Origin: Aurantimicrobium minutum
GTDB taxonomy: Bacteria > Actinomycetota > Actinomycetes > Actinomycetales > Microbacteriaceae
Direction of reading: 5' to 3'
Assembly (NCBI RefSeq): GCF_029892845.1
Contig: NZ_JARXVT010000005.1
Location: 57,468 to 121,467, forward strand
DNA: 64,000 bases
Numbering within the stretch: the stretch's first letter is position 1; each line of letters begins with the position of its first letter. Below are positions 43,502 through 52,600 of this stretch, one piece after another. The notes under the pieces are model-generated. The model was not told where the DNA came from and did not search any database. It saw only the letters and a list, made by a program, of their open reading frames with translations. Both the position numbers and the translations under genes were made by a program.

Positions 43502-43514
43502 GTGCGAAGCTTTT
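43479..43514. terminator. Bidirectional terminator overlapping the photolyase 3' end
   Basis: Perfect 16-bp stem AAAAGCTTCGCACTCA / TGAGTGCGAAGCTTTT with loop GTGG. The right arm includes the photolyase stop codon, so its last seven codons form the left arm. A T run follows on the plus strand, and the A run gives T residues on the minus strand for the convergent helicase gene. Confidence 0.9.
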
Positions 43515-43526
43515 TGTGGAAAGTGT

Positions 43527-45047
43527 TTAGCGTCCTTGCGGACGTGCACTGCGTTGGCGCTGACCAGCACCGGTCGGGCGTGACCCTGCGGAAGCAGCTG
43601 CACGCTGTCCGCCACCTGCGGCTGAGCCATAGGAGCGAGCTCCGCCGTTTGTGCTGGGCTTGTTTGCCCCGGTACGGCGAGTGCCGTTTTCGTTTGCTGG
43701 AGGGCGTCCCGAACGGTCACGAGCGGGCTGGCCATCACGGCCTACGCGCAGCGGGCGACCATTAACGGTTCCGGCAGCTTCGCGTAATGCACGCTTGCGC
43801 TGGGCGTTCTTTCCGTTGGAGTTTCCGCCACCACCCTGAGGCTTTGCATCACGCGGTTGTGGCTTGACGTATTCAGCAATTTCACCAGTGAGCTCAAGGA
43901 CTTCTGGAGAGTTCGCGGTGACCTTCTGGGGAACAACCTGGATGTCTGCCTTCTTCAGAAGCGATGCGAGATCCTTCTGTTGGGTTGGCAGACAAATGGT
44001 GACAACGTCACCCTCAGCACCAGCACGAGCCGTGCGGCCAGAGCGGTGCAGGTATGCCTTGTGTTCCATGGGTGGGTCGACGTGAATGACGAGTTCGACA
44101 TTATCTACGTGAACTCCACGAGCTGCAACGTCTGTGGCGACGAGAACCTTGACGTTACCCTCACCGAATGCAGCGAGGTTGCGGTCACGCTGGGGCTGAG
44201 ACAGGTTTCCGTGAAGATCGACTGCAGGAATACCTGCGTCGGTTAGAGCCTTGGCCAGCTTCTTGGCATGGTGCTTGGTGCGCATGAACAAGATGCGGCG
44301 GCCGGTACCTGAAGCAAGCTTGTAGACAAGGTCCTTCTTGGCATCATTGCCGCTTGTTTCAAACACGTGGTGGGTCATCTGGGCAACGGGGGAGTTAGCC
44401 TCGTCTACCGAGTGGAGAACTTCGTTGTGGAGGAACTGGTTAACCAGTTTGTCCACACCGTTATCCAGCGTTGCTGAGAACAGCAGGCGCTGTCCGCCAG
44501 TGGGGGTTGCCTTCAAGATCTTGGTAACAATAGGCAGGAAGCCGAGGTCTGCCATGTGGTCAGCCTCGTCGAGTACGGTGATCTCGATGGCATCAAGGTG
44601 CAAGAAGCCCTGCTTCATGAGGTCTTCCAGACGACCGGGTGTTGCCACCACGATGTCAACGCCAGCCTTGAGGGCAGCGACCTGACGGGCTTGTGAAATA
44701 CCACCGAAGATGGTGGTCACACGCAAGTCGTAAGCATCTGCCAGAGGAACCATGGTGTTGGTGATCTGGGTTGCCAGTTCACGGGTGGGTGCCAGAACGA
44801 GTCCCAAGGGGCGACCGGGGCGACGACGACCACCAGCAAGGGCGCCACCCAGACGAGCAACCATAGGGATACTAAAAGCCAGAGTCTTACCAGAGCCTGT
44901 CTTTCCGCGACCAAGAACGTCACGTCCAGAAAGAGTGTCAGGAAGGGTATCGACCTGTATGGGGAATGGGGAATCAATACCTGCTGCAGTTAATGCTGCA
45001 ACGAGTGGAGCGGGAACGCCCAGGATGGAGAAAGTCTTTTCAGACAT
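43527..45047 (-). CDS. DEAD-box RNA helicase
   Basis: Protein of 506 residues starting at the ATG at 45047, with AAAGGTAA before it. The Q motif (FPIQVDTLP) is near residue 30, Walker A GRGKTGSGKTLAF near residue 42, DEADHMADLGF near residue 160, and HRSGRTARAGAEG near residue 325. The last 110 residues are basic and rich in Gly, Arg, Asn and Pro (GGGGNSNGKNAQRKR, RPPANENGTRR), an RNA-binding tail like that of RhlE/CsdA-type helicases. Likely roles are ribosome assembly or RNA decay, possibly cold-inducible. Confidence 0.93.
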   Translation of the reverse strand: MSEKTFSILGVPAPLVAALTAAGIDSPFPIQVDTLPDTLSGRDVLGRGKTGSGKTLAFSIPMVARLGGALAGGRRRPGRPLGLVLAPTRELATQITNTMVPLADAYDLRVTTIFGGISQARQVAALKAGVDIVVATPGRLEDLMKQGFLHLDAIEITVLDEADHMADLGFLPIVTKILKATPTGGQRLLFSATLDNGVDKLVNQFLHNEVLHSVDEANSPVAQMTHHVFETSGNDAKKDLVYKLASGTGRRILFMRTKHHAKKLAKALTDAGIPAVDLHGNLSQPQRDRNLAAFGEGNVKVLVATDVAARGVHVDNVELVIHVDPPMEHKAYLHRSGRTARAGAEGDVVTICLPTQQKDLASLLKKADIQVVPQKVTANSPEVLELTGEIAEYVKPQPRDAKPQGGGGNSNGKNAQRKRALREAAGTVNGRPLRVGRDGQPARDRSGRPPANENGTRRTGANKPSTNGGARSYGSAAGGGQRAAASAGSRPTGAGQRQRSARPQGR

Positions 45048-45426
45048 GTGGATTATTACCTTTGAGTAATTTCCCGGCATGCATGGCAACAGCCAATATC
45101 AATGAATAGTGAGGTTCCGTATGGAACTGCAGCTCAACATCGAAACCGGGATACATGGCGAAGGCATCTGATGATGCATCCGTTCGCCGAAGAAAAATGT
45201 CAACCGATTGAGGTGAGGGAAGCGTTCTATCGACGCAGGGAACGAAACATGTCGTTCACAAGATGTCTTTAGTCTAGCTCATGGCGCTGTTGCGTGGTTT
45301 TCCGACTGGTGCTTTCTACTTAATGTCAACTTAACCGGCCTCATTTTCCATCTAATGGTGTTAAAAATTCTCGTGTTTGGTCTGAGGAAAAAGTCCACTA
45401 ATGTTGACAAGTACGAAAGGGGAAAA
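45048..45426. other. 379-base divergent intergenic region between helicase and FHA genes
   Basis: No gene is supported here. It must hold the promoters for the helicase (leftward, with room for a long 5' leader as in many cold-shock helicases) and for the FHA gene (rightward). The heptamer TGTCAAC occurs at 45324-45330 and as its complement GTTGACA at 45403-45409, both flanked by TAAT/ATTA-like bases. This is a possible operator pair. No clear terminator or RNA structure was recognised. Confidence 0.5.
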
Positions 45427-45912
45427 GTGAACGATTCACTCAATGGCGATGACGCCACCAACGTCCCCTCTTCGACCCCCGGTCCAGATCAAACTGCCAC
45501 TTTCTCGCAATCCTTTATTGATCAGGTCAAAGCTTTAGAAGCTGTTGATGTCACTCCGGAAGAGCAGGAAGCCATTGCTTCTCTTCTCAGTGGAAGTGCA
45601 CTGCTCATTGTTCGCCGTGGCCCAAGCCAGGGAGCTCGCTTCCTGCTTGATGTTGATGTGACCACCTGTGGTCGCCACCCCGACTCTGACATTTTCTTAG
45701 ATGACGTGACAGTGTCTCGTCGTCACGCCGAGTTCCGTCGCAACGGAGCACAGTTTGAAGTTCGCGACCTCGCATCGCTGAATGGAACCTATTACGAAGG
45801 AGAACGCGTGGAACGCCATGCTTTGACAGATGGTGATGAAGTGCAGGTTGGAAAGTTCCACCTCACCTTCTTTGCTTCACGTGTAGACCTGGCTCGAGGT
45901 GTTTCGGCGTAA
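45427..45912 (+). CDS. FHA-domain protein, GarA/OdhI-like
   Basis: Protein of 161 residues from GTG 45427, preceded by AAAGGGGA. Residues about 60-150 form the FHA domain, with LIVRRGPSQGARFLLD, CGRHPDSDIFLDDVTVSRRHAEF and LASLNGTYYEGERV, almost as in mycobacterial GarA. That protein is phosphorylated on a threonine of an N-terminal ETTSVF motif and then inhibits itself instead of 2-oxoglutarate dehydrogenase and glutamate dehydrogenase. Here the aligned stretch is QTATFSQSF near residues 22-30, so only one of the two threonines is kept. The next gene is the usual merR partner. Confidence 0.9.
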   Translation: MNDSLNGDDATNVPSSTPGPDQTATFSQSFIDQVKALEAVDVTPEEQEAIASLLSGSALLIVRRGPSQGARFLLDVDVTTCGRHPDSDIFLDDVTVSRRHAEFRRNGAQFEVRDLASLNGTYYEGERVERHALTDGDEVQVGKFHLTFFASRVDLARGVSA

Positions 45913-46607
45913 TGGCAACAGCAGCACGTAAAGCACCCGCTACCCGCGGCCTGCTCAGCATCGGTCAAGTTCTGGCCAAGGTATCTCCAGATTTCCCAGA
46001 CCTCACCCCGTCGAAGCTTCGCTTCCTCGAAGAGCAAGGTCTCATCACTCCCGAGCGCACCCCTTCTGGGTACCGTAAATTCTCGGTTGAGCATGTTGAT
46101 CGTCTTCGTCTGATCCTCACTATGCAGCGCGATCACTACCTTCCCTTGAAGGTTATTCGCACTCACTTGGATGAGATTGATGCAGGTAACACACCTGCGC
46201 TTCCAAACGCTCAGAGTTTGTCTGCAGATTCTTTGCTGTCAACACCTACTCGTTACACCCGTGAAGAATTTGTTCGCGCCTGTGGTGCAAGCATGAACTT
46301 GCTCCAGGACGCGGTTTCTGCAGGCATGCTTGAACCAGCTGATTCTTATAGTGAAGAGCACATCGTTGTTTTCACTGCTTTGGTAGAACTCCAGCGTTCT
46401 GGCATTGAGCCTCGACACCTGAGAACTATGCGTGCTGCTGCTGAGCGAGAGTACTCACTGATCGAGCGCGCATTGGTTCCTGTCAGCCACCGTCAGGATG
46501 CGGCAAGCCAGGCACGTTCTATCGAACGAGCACACGAGATTTCCCGCCACATTGAGATCGTTCGTTCTCAGATGTTGCGTCAAGTAATTACCCAGCAATC
46601 CCGATAA
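45912..46607 (+). CDS. ftsR: MerR-family regulator, FtsR-like
   Basis: Protein of 231 residues. The N-terminal winged helix has LSIGQVLAKVSPDFPDLTPSKLRFLEEQGL-type sequence, followed by YRKFSVEHVDRLRLILTMQRDHYLPLKVIR near residues 55-85. Position directly after the garA-like gene (one-base overlap) matches Rv1828 and Corynebacterium FtsR, an activator of ftsZ. The C-terminal part is a helical, probably dimerising domain. The assignment to FtsR rests on family and context. Confidence 0.87.
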   Translation: MATAARKAPATRGLLSIGQVLAKVSPDFPDLTPSKLRFLEEQGLITPERTPSGYRKFSVEHVDRLRLILTMQRDHYLPLKVIRTHLDEIDAGNTPALPNAQSLSADSLLSTPTRYTREEFVRACGASMNLLQDAVSAGMLEPADSYSEEHIVVFTALVELQRSGIEPRHLRTMRAAAEREYSLIERALVPVSHRQDAASQARSIERAHEISRHIEIVRSQMLRQVITQQSR

Positions 46608-46620
46608 TTTTAGGATTGCG

Positions 46621-46638
46621 ACACGCCCAAGGGCGTGT
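46621..46638 (+). terminator. Weak hairpin after ftsR
   Basis: Inverted repeat ACACGCCC / GGGCGTGT with a minimal AA loop, 14 bases after the ftsR stop, followed by GATGCTTTAAAT. It is a possible weak terminator. The bifunctional-nuclease gene (DUF151) that often lies between these two merR genes in actinobacteria is absent from this 138-base gap. Confidence 0.45.
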
Positions 46639-46745
46639 GATGCTTTAAATCCCAGACACGATTAACAACTGTCTGTAAGTTTGGGGATACAAACTTTCAA
46701 CAACAACTTGAACTTTAAGGTTGTTGCATTTAGTAAGGGCCGGAA

Positions 46746-47291
<546 letters not shown>

Positions 47292-47312
47292 TAGACCACT
47301 ACAGACTTAACG

Positions 47313-47330
47313 AAGAAAGCCCCCGCATGA
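47313..47330 (+). terminator. Left half of a terminator split by the IS element (with target duplication)
   Basis: AAGAAAGCCCCCGC (47313-47326) followed by ATGA (47327-47330). With the right half at 48755-48772 it would form a perfect 14-bp stem with loop ATGA. It lies 21 bases after the merR stop, where a terminator is expected. Confidence 0.8.
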
Positions 47331-47356
47331 TGAACTGAACCCCTTTATTGGGACAG

Positions 47357-48265
47357 TTAATGAGGAGTCGGCTTCAAGTCTCTAATGGTCTGAGTTCGGT
47401 AGTCAACCGGACTCAGGCCATTGAGCTTTAACTGGACCCTTTCGTGGTTGAACCAGTGAATGTATTTCTCTAGTTCTGCCTTGAACTGGGTCATGTTTGT
47501 GAATGTGTGTTGACGTAGGAATTCTTCTTTGAAGTGTCCGAAGAAGTTTTCTGCAACGGCATTGTCGAGGCAGTTACCTTTGCGTGACATTGATTGAGTA
47601 ATGCCGCGTTGTTTCAACGCTTGTTGATATCTGATGTGTTGGTAATGCCATCCCTGATCTGAATGCATTACCAACCCAGTGCCAGGCTTCAACTGAGCAA
47701 AAGCCTTCTCCAACATTCCCGTGACCAGACCCATCACTGGCGAGGGAGCCAGTTCATAAGAGATCACTTCCCGGTTGAATAAATCGATCACCGGTGAGAG
47801 ATATTGCTTCTGGCCAAGAACATAAAACTCTGTAACGTCCGTGACCCACTTCTTTGCAGGCTGACCTGCATCAAAGTTTCTCGCCAACACGTTCGGTGCC
47901 GCCTTGCCGACCTCGCCCCGGTAGGACTTGTATTTCTTGCGTCTTCGAACTTGGCATGTGCGGCCCTCTTGCCGCATCAGCTTCAACACCGTCTTCCCAC
48001 TCAACTGGATGCCATGCTTAGCCGCAAGAACGGCGCGAATGCGCCGATATCCATACGATTTGTAGGAATTATCAAACACGTCATGAAGCAGCGGTCGAAG
48101 CTGCTCATAACGATCCTGTGGCGTGTGTGAACGGTGGCGATAGTAGGTGGAAGCAGAAAGCCCCACCGCCTTCAAAACAGCTCGCGTGGGGAATTTGTGC
48201 TCCAGCTCAGAAACGATCACAGACCGGACAGACGTCGATCTTCCTCCTGGGCTAGAGCCACCCAT
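47357..48265 (-). CDS. IS3-family transposase OrfB (IS150 group)
   Basis: DDE integrase-core protein of 302 residues, made as the C-terminal part of an OrfAB fusion by -1 frameshifting. It has an HTH_21-type region (DVFDNSYKSYGYRRIRAVL) near residues 68-86. The acidic triad is in WVTDVTEF near residue 140, HSDQGWHYQ near residue 203 and NAVAENFFG near residue 238. HSDQGW is the wording of the IS150 group. Its ATG lies within the slippery A7 run. All catalytic residues are present. Confidence 0.95.
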   Translation of the reverse strand: MGGSSPGGRSTSVRSVIVSELEHKFPTRAVLKAVGLSASTYYRHRSHTPQDRYEQLRPLLHDVFDNSYKSYGYRRIRAVLAAKHGIQLSGKTVLKLMRQEGRTCQVRRRKKYKSYRGEVGKAAPNVLARNFDAGQPAKKWVTDVTEFYVLGQKQYLSPVIDLFNREVISYELAPSPVMGLVTGMLEKAFAQLKPGTGLVMHSDQGWHYQHIRYQQALKQRGITQSMSRKGNCLDNAVAENFFGHFKEEFLRQHTFTNMTQFKAELEKYIHWFNHERVQLKLNGLSPVDYRTQTIRDLKPTPH

Positions 48266-48693
48266 TTTTTTAGAATCTCGTTCTCCATCTCCAAAAACGC
48301 AAGCCTCTGCTCAAGCGTTTCCGGACGAGAGTCTTTCCGCGGTCGCCCTATAGCTTTCGCCGAAAAAATCTCAGGACCGCCTTCACGATAAGCCGAGATC
48401 CATTTGGTTAACATGCCTCGATTAGAAATCTCAAACTCGGCAACAACCTCAGTTTTTGAAGCACCAGCGAGAAACTTCTCAACCGCAGCAACCTTCACCG
48501 CTGCCGGATAGAACTTCTTTCCCATAACTGTCGAGTCTAAAAGTCGACCCTGCAAATATCGATCCTGCCAATGCCGAACCGAATCCAGATTCAAACCCAA
48601 ATGCGACGCAACAGCTTTATAACCAAAACCCGCATCGAAAAGCTTGGCAGCTTCGATGCGGGTTTCGAGTGAATGAATAACCTTGCGGTCCAT
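48217..48693 (-). CDS. IS3-family transposase OrfA (DNA-binding)
   Basis: Protein of 158 residues with two helix-turn-helix segments (AKLFDAGFGYKAVASHLGLNLDSVRHWQDR near residues 15-44, and a second near 75-100 with FEISNRGMLTKWISAYREGG). A leucine-zipper-like C-terminal helix (LEQRLAFLEMENEILKKW) is typical for OrfA oligomerisation. It overlaps orfB by 49 nt in the -1 frame. Confidence 0.93.
   Translation of the reverse strand: MDRKVIHSLETRIEAAKLFDAGFGYKAVASHLGLNLDSVRHWQDRYLQGRLLDSTVMGKKFYPAAVKVAAVEKFLAGASKTEVVAEFEISNRGMLTKWISAYREGGPEIFSAKAIGRPRKDSRPETLEQRLAFLEMENEILKKWVALAQEEDRRLSGL
48265..48271 (-). other. Programmed -1 frameshift heptamer A_AAA_AAA
   Basis: On the minus strand OrfA reads CTA AAA AAA TGG. 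The seven A residues form a perfect X_XXX_XXX slippery site, and a -1 slip after the second AAA makes the next codon ATG of OrfB. The expected product is the OrfAB transposase fusion. This is the standard IS3-family arrangement. Confidence 0.85.
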
Positions 48694-48754
48694 GAACTAA
48701 TCCCTTCAAAGTAGAGACTCTTAATTACGAGTCCCACTTTTGGGGTTCAGTTCA

Positions 48755-48772
48755 ATGAGCGGGGGCTTTCTT
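48755..48772 (+). terminator. Right half of the terminator split by the IS element
   Basis: ATGA (target duplication, 48755-48758) followed by GCGGGGGCTTTCTT (48759-48772), the exact reverse complement of the left half at 47313-47326. Since the IS separates the arms by 1.4 kb, normal folding is lost. On the minus strand the left-reading parA gene also ends here. Confidence 0.8.
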
Positions 48773-48790
48773 GTTGTCAACGAATGTCGG

Positions 48791-49606
48791 CTATGACTTG
48801 GGGGCGTATTCGCCGATTTTTCCAGCGCGAGAGATGCGGTTGAGCAACTGATCAAAGTTGCGTGCCATATCTGCAGCTGCTTCGCCTGGCCAAGCGTGTA
48901 CGGGACGTGCTGCGCCCTGTGCCTGTTGAAGCGAAGTGCGCTCGGGCAACTGTGGCTGAAGAACAAGAGGCCCAAACATGTCGCGAAGTTCCTGAATGCG
49001 GAACTGGTGTTCTAGGGACTGTGCGCGGACACGGTTGATGATCAAACCGAGTGGCTGCAGACGGGGGCTGAGTCCTCGACGGACTTCTTCAATGGCGCGC
49101 AATGCGCGGTCCGCTGCTGCAACGGAGAACAAACCTGGTTCGGTCACGACTACTACACGGTCAGAAGCCGCCCACGCGGTCCTGGTGAGCGCATTAAGGC
49201 TTGGAGCACAGTCGATAAGGACGAGGTCGTATTCGTCCTCTACAGTCGCTAGAGCCTCTTCTAGGCGCCACACTTCACGTGCTGTGGGGTGAGGGCCATC
49301 AAAGTTGACTGCTGAAGGGCTTCCGATCATGACATCAATGGGTGCATGTCCAGGAGCAGACCAGCCCGCAGGAGCAATTGCCTGACGAACGGTCTTGAGC
49401 TTGGGGTTAGCCAATACATCAGCAACGTTGAGATGATCGCGGGTATCAACGCCGAGACCAGTAGAAACGTCGGACTGGGGGTCAAAATCGACCACGAGAG
49501 TGCGCAAATTGGCGGCGAACGCAGCGGATGCCAAACCGAGGGTGACCGTTGTTTTACCAACGCCACCCTTCAGGGAGCTAATACTGACGACGTGCATTAG
49601 CACCAC
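48791..49606 (-). CDS. ParA family ATPase
   Basis: ATPase of about 271 residues. The deviant Walker A SSLKGGVGKTTVTLGLASA is near residues 10-28, followed by VDFDPQSDVSTGLGVDTR. Three starts are possible: GTG 49606, GTG 49603 (best spaced from AGAAGG) and ATG 49597. It is divergent from pyc and is the ParA normally found after the garA-ftsR-merR set in Microbacteriaceae; the IS now separates them. No parB partner is adjacent, so the cargo is unknown. Confidence 0.88.
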   Translation of the reverse strand: MVLMHVVSISSLKGGVGKTTVTLGLASAAFAANLRTLVVDFDPQSDVSTGLGVDTRDHLNVADVLANPKLKTVRQAIAPAGWSAPGHAPIDVMIGSPSAVNFDGPHPTAREVWRLEEALATVEDEYDLVLIDCAPSLNALTRTAWAASDRVVVVTEPGLFSVAAADRALRAIEEVRRGLSPRLQPLGLIINRVRAQSLEHQFRIQELRDMFGPLVLQPQLPERTSLQQAQGAARPVHAWPGEAAADMARNFDQLLNRISRAGKIGEYAPKS

Positions 49607-49671
49607 GATACCTTCTGTAGGCTGGGAGTACCTAACTACGAACCGATGCTGGCGGCATTCGAAGGGGTCAT

Positions 49672-52600
49672 ATGTTCAAGAAAATCCTGGTTGCAAACCG
49701 TGGCGAAATCGCCATCCGCGCCTTTCGTGCGGCTGTAGAGCTCGGAGCCAAGACAGTTGCTGTTTTCCCTGAGGAAGACCGCAGTTCTCTGCACCGCCAG
49801 AAGGCGGATGAGGCTTACCAGATCGGTGAACCAGGTCATCCTGTTCGAGCATATTTGGATGTTTCCGAGATCATTCGTGTGGCCAAACTATCCGGCGCAG
49901 ACGCGATCTACCCAGGTTATGGATTTCTGTCTGAAAACCCTGAACTAGCACAGGCAGCAGCAGATAACGGCATTACCTTCATCGGACCTCCTGCCCGCGT
50001 ATTGGAAATGGCGGGAAATAAGGTCACGGCTAAGGATCACGCCATTGCGGCCGGTGTTCCCGTTTTGAAGTCCACTCAGGCAACCACTGATATTGATCAC
50101 TTGCTTTCGGAAGCAGCTGATATTGGATTCCCCATCTTCGCCAAGGCCGTAGCCGGTGGTGGTGGACGTGGCATGCGTCGCGTGGAAACCATGGACGAAC
50201 TTCGCCCCGCACTTGAAGCTGCAATGCGCGAAGCAGAAAGCGCTTTCGGCGATGGACGCATGTTCCTCGAGCAGGCTGTTCTTCGTCCTCGCCACATTGA
50301 AGTTCAGATTTTGGCTGATAGCCAGGGCGAAACTATTCACCTTTTTGAGCGCGACTGCTCAGTGCAGCGTCGCCACCAGAAGGTAGTGGAGATTGCTCCT
50401 GCTCCGAACATTTCGGACGAACTGCGAGCAGATCTGCACCGCGATGCCATCGCATTCGCCCGTTCTATTGGCTACCAGAACGCAGGAACCGTAGAGTTCC
50501 TCGTTGACACTGCAGGCGAGCGGGCGGGTCAGCATGTTTTCATTGAGATGAACCCTCGCATCCAGGTTGAGCACACCGTGACTGAAGAGGTCACCGACGT
50601 TGACCTCGTGCAGTCACAGATGCGCATTGCTGCAGGGGAGTCCCTCGACGACCTCGGTCTGCACCAGGAAAGCATTCACGTACGTGGTTTTGCTCTTCAG
50701 TGCCGCATCACCACCGAAGACCCTTCGCAAGGATTCCGCCCCGACACGGGCAAAATCACCACCTACCGCTCACCCGGTGGAGCAGGTATCCGTCTTGATG
50801 GTGGAACCGTCAGCCCAGGCTCGCAAATCAGTCCCCACTTCGACTCCATGCTGGTGAAGCTCACCTGTCGTGGCCGTACATACACTGCTGCGGTTGACCG
50901 CTCACGTCGTGCTTTGGCGGAATTCCGTATTCGTGGTGTCTCTACCAACATTCCGTTCCTACAGGGTGTCCTCGATGACGAGCAATTCAAGGCCGGAGAC
51001 CTCTCCACTAGCTTTATCGATGAGCGTCCTCACCTGCTCACCGGTCGTGAGTCCAAGGACCGTGGAACCAAGATCCTCAACTGGGTTACTGATGTCACGG
51101 TCAACAAGCCCAATGGTCCACGACCTGCTGGTGCTGACCCAATGGCAAAGCTGCCACGTATTGACCTGAGTATTCCTGCTCCTTCTGGTAGCCGCCAGGC
51201 ACTTCTCGAATTGGGTCCCAAGGGATTTGCTCAGGCATTGCGCCAGCAGAAAGCTGTTGCTGTCACGGAAACAACCTTCCGCGATGCGCACCAGTCCCTT
51301 CTGGCCACGCGTGTTCGCACTAAAGACCTCGTCAACGTTGCTCCCTATGTTGCGCGTATGACTCCTCAGCTTCTCTCGGTTGAAGCATGGGGTGGTGCAA
51401 CCTATGACGTTGCTCTTCGTTTCCTCGGTGAAGATCCTTGGGATCGTCTCGCAAAGTTGCGTGAAGCACTTCCCAACGTCGCTATCCAGATGCTTCTTCG
51501 TGGACGCAACACAGTGGGATACACCCCGTATCCAGAAGAAGTCACCAAGGCTTTCATTCAGGAAGCTGCTGCTACTGGCGTTGACATCTTCCGCATCTTT
51601 GATGCGCTGAATGATGTCAACCAGATGCGCCCTGCTATCGAAGCTGTACTGGAAACTGGCACAACCGTTGCGGAAGTAGCTGTCTGCTACACCGGCAACT
51701 TGCTGGATCCAGCAGAAGACAAGTACACCTTGGATTACTACCTTGGACTTGCCGACGAGATTGTGGCTGCAGGAGCACACATTCTTGCGATCAAGGACAT
51801 GGCTGGATTGCTCCGCCCTGCTGCCGCGGCCAAGCTTGTTGCTGCTTTCCGTGAGCGTTTTGACCTTCCCGTCCACGTTCACACTCACGACACTGCAGGT
51901 GGTCAGCTTGCAACACTGCTCGCTGCTGCTGCTGCCGGCGCTGACGCTGTTGACGTTGCATCTGCGCCCATGTCCGGAACCACGAGCCAGCCCAGTGCCT
52001 CTGCTCTTGTTGCAGCATTGGCCAACACTGAGCGCGACACCGGTTTGAACCTGGACAACGTGTGTGACCTCGAGCCCTACTGGGAAGCTGTTCGCAACAT
52101 TTACAAGCCATTTGAGTCAGGTCTACCTGCACCAACTGGCCGTGTGTACCACCACGAAATCCCCGGTGGCCAGCTCTCCAACCTGCGCCAGCAGGCTATT
52201 GCGCTGGGCCTCGCCGATGATTTCGAACTTGTCGAAGACATGTATGCCGCTGCGAACAAGATCCTGGGCCGCGTACCCAAGGTGACTCCCTCTTCCAAGG
52301 TTGTGGGCGACCTCGCGTTGCATTTGGCAGCGGTCAAGGCAGACCCTGCAGACTTCGAGGCTAACCCTCAGAAGTACGACATTCCTGACTCGGTCATTGG
52401 CTTTATGGCTGGCGAACTGGGAGACATCCCGGGTGGATGGCCTGAGCCTTTCCGCACCAAGGTTCTTGAGGGTAAGACCATCAACATTCAGGTTGCTCCG
52501 CTCACAGAAGAAGACCACGCTGGCTTGGCTGGTGGATCGGCTTCACGTCGGTCAACCCTGAACCGTTTGCTCTTCCCCGTTCCCACCAAGGCATTCGAAC

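Larger units (their letters stand above)
47331..48754 (-). mobile_element. IS3-family (IS150-group) insertion sequence, complete
   Basis: Element of 1424 bases. Terminal inverted repeats begin TGAACTGAACCCC on both ends (47331-47343 and, complemented, 48742-48754) and continue imperfectly to GGGAC at about base 23. A 4-bp direct repeat ATGA flanks it (47327-47330, 48755-48758), as expected for IS3-family insertion. It carries orfA and orfB in the minus direction with an A7 slippery site. Both frames and both ends are intact, so the copy may be active and recent. Confidence 0.93.

Noticed and set aside
47331..48754. Composite transposon or integrated cargo
   Set aside because: The IS holds only its own orfA and orfB; the neighbouring genes are normal chromosomal genes.
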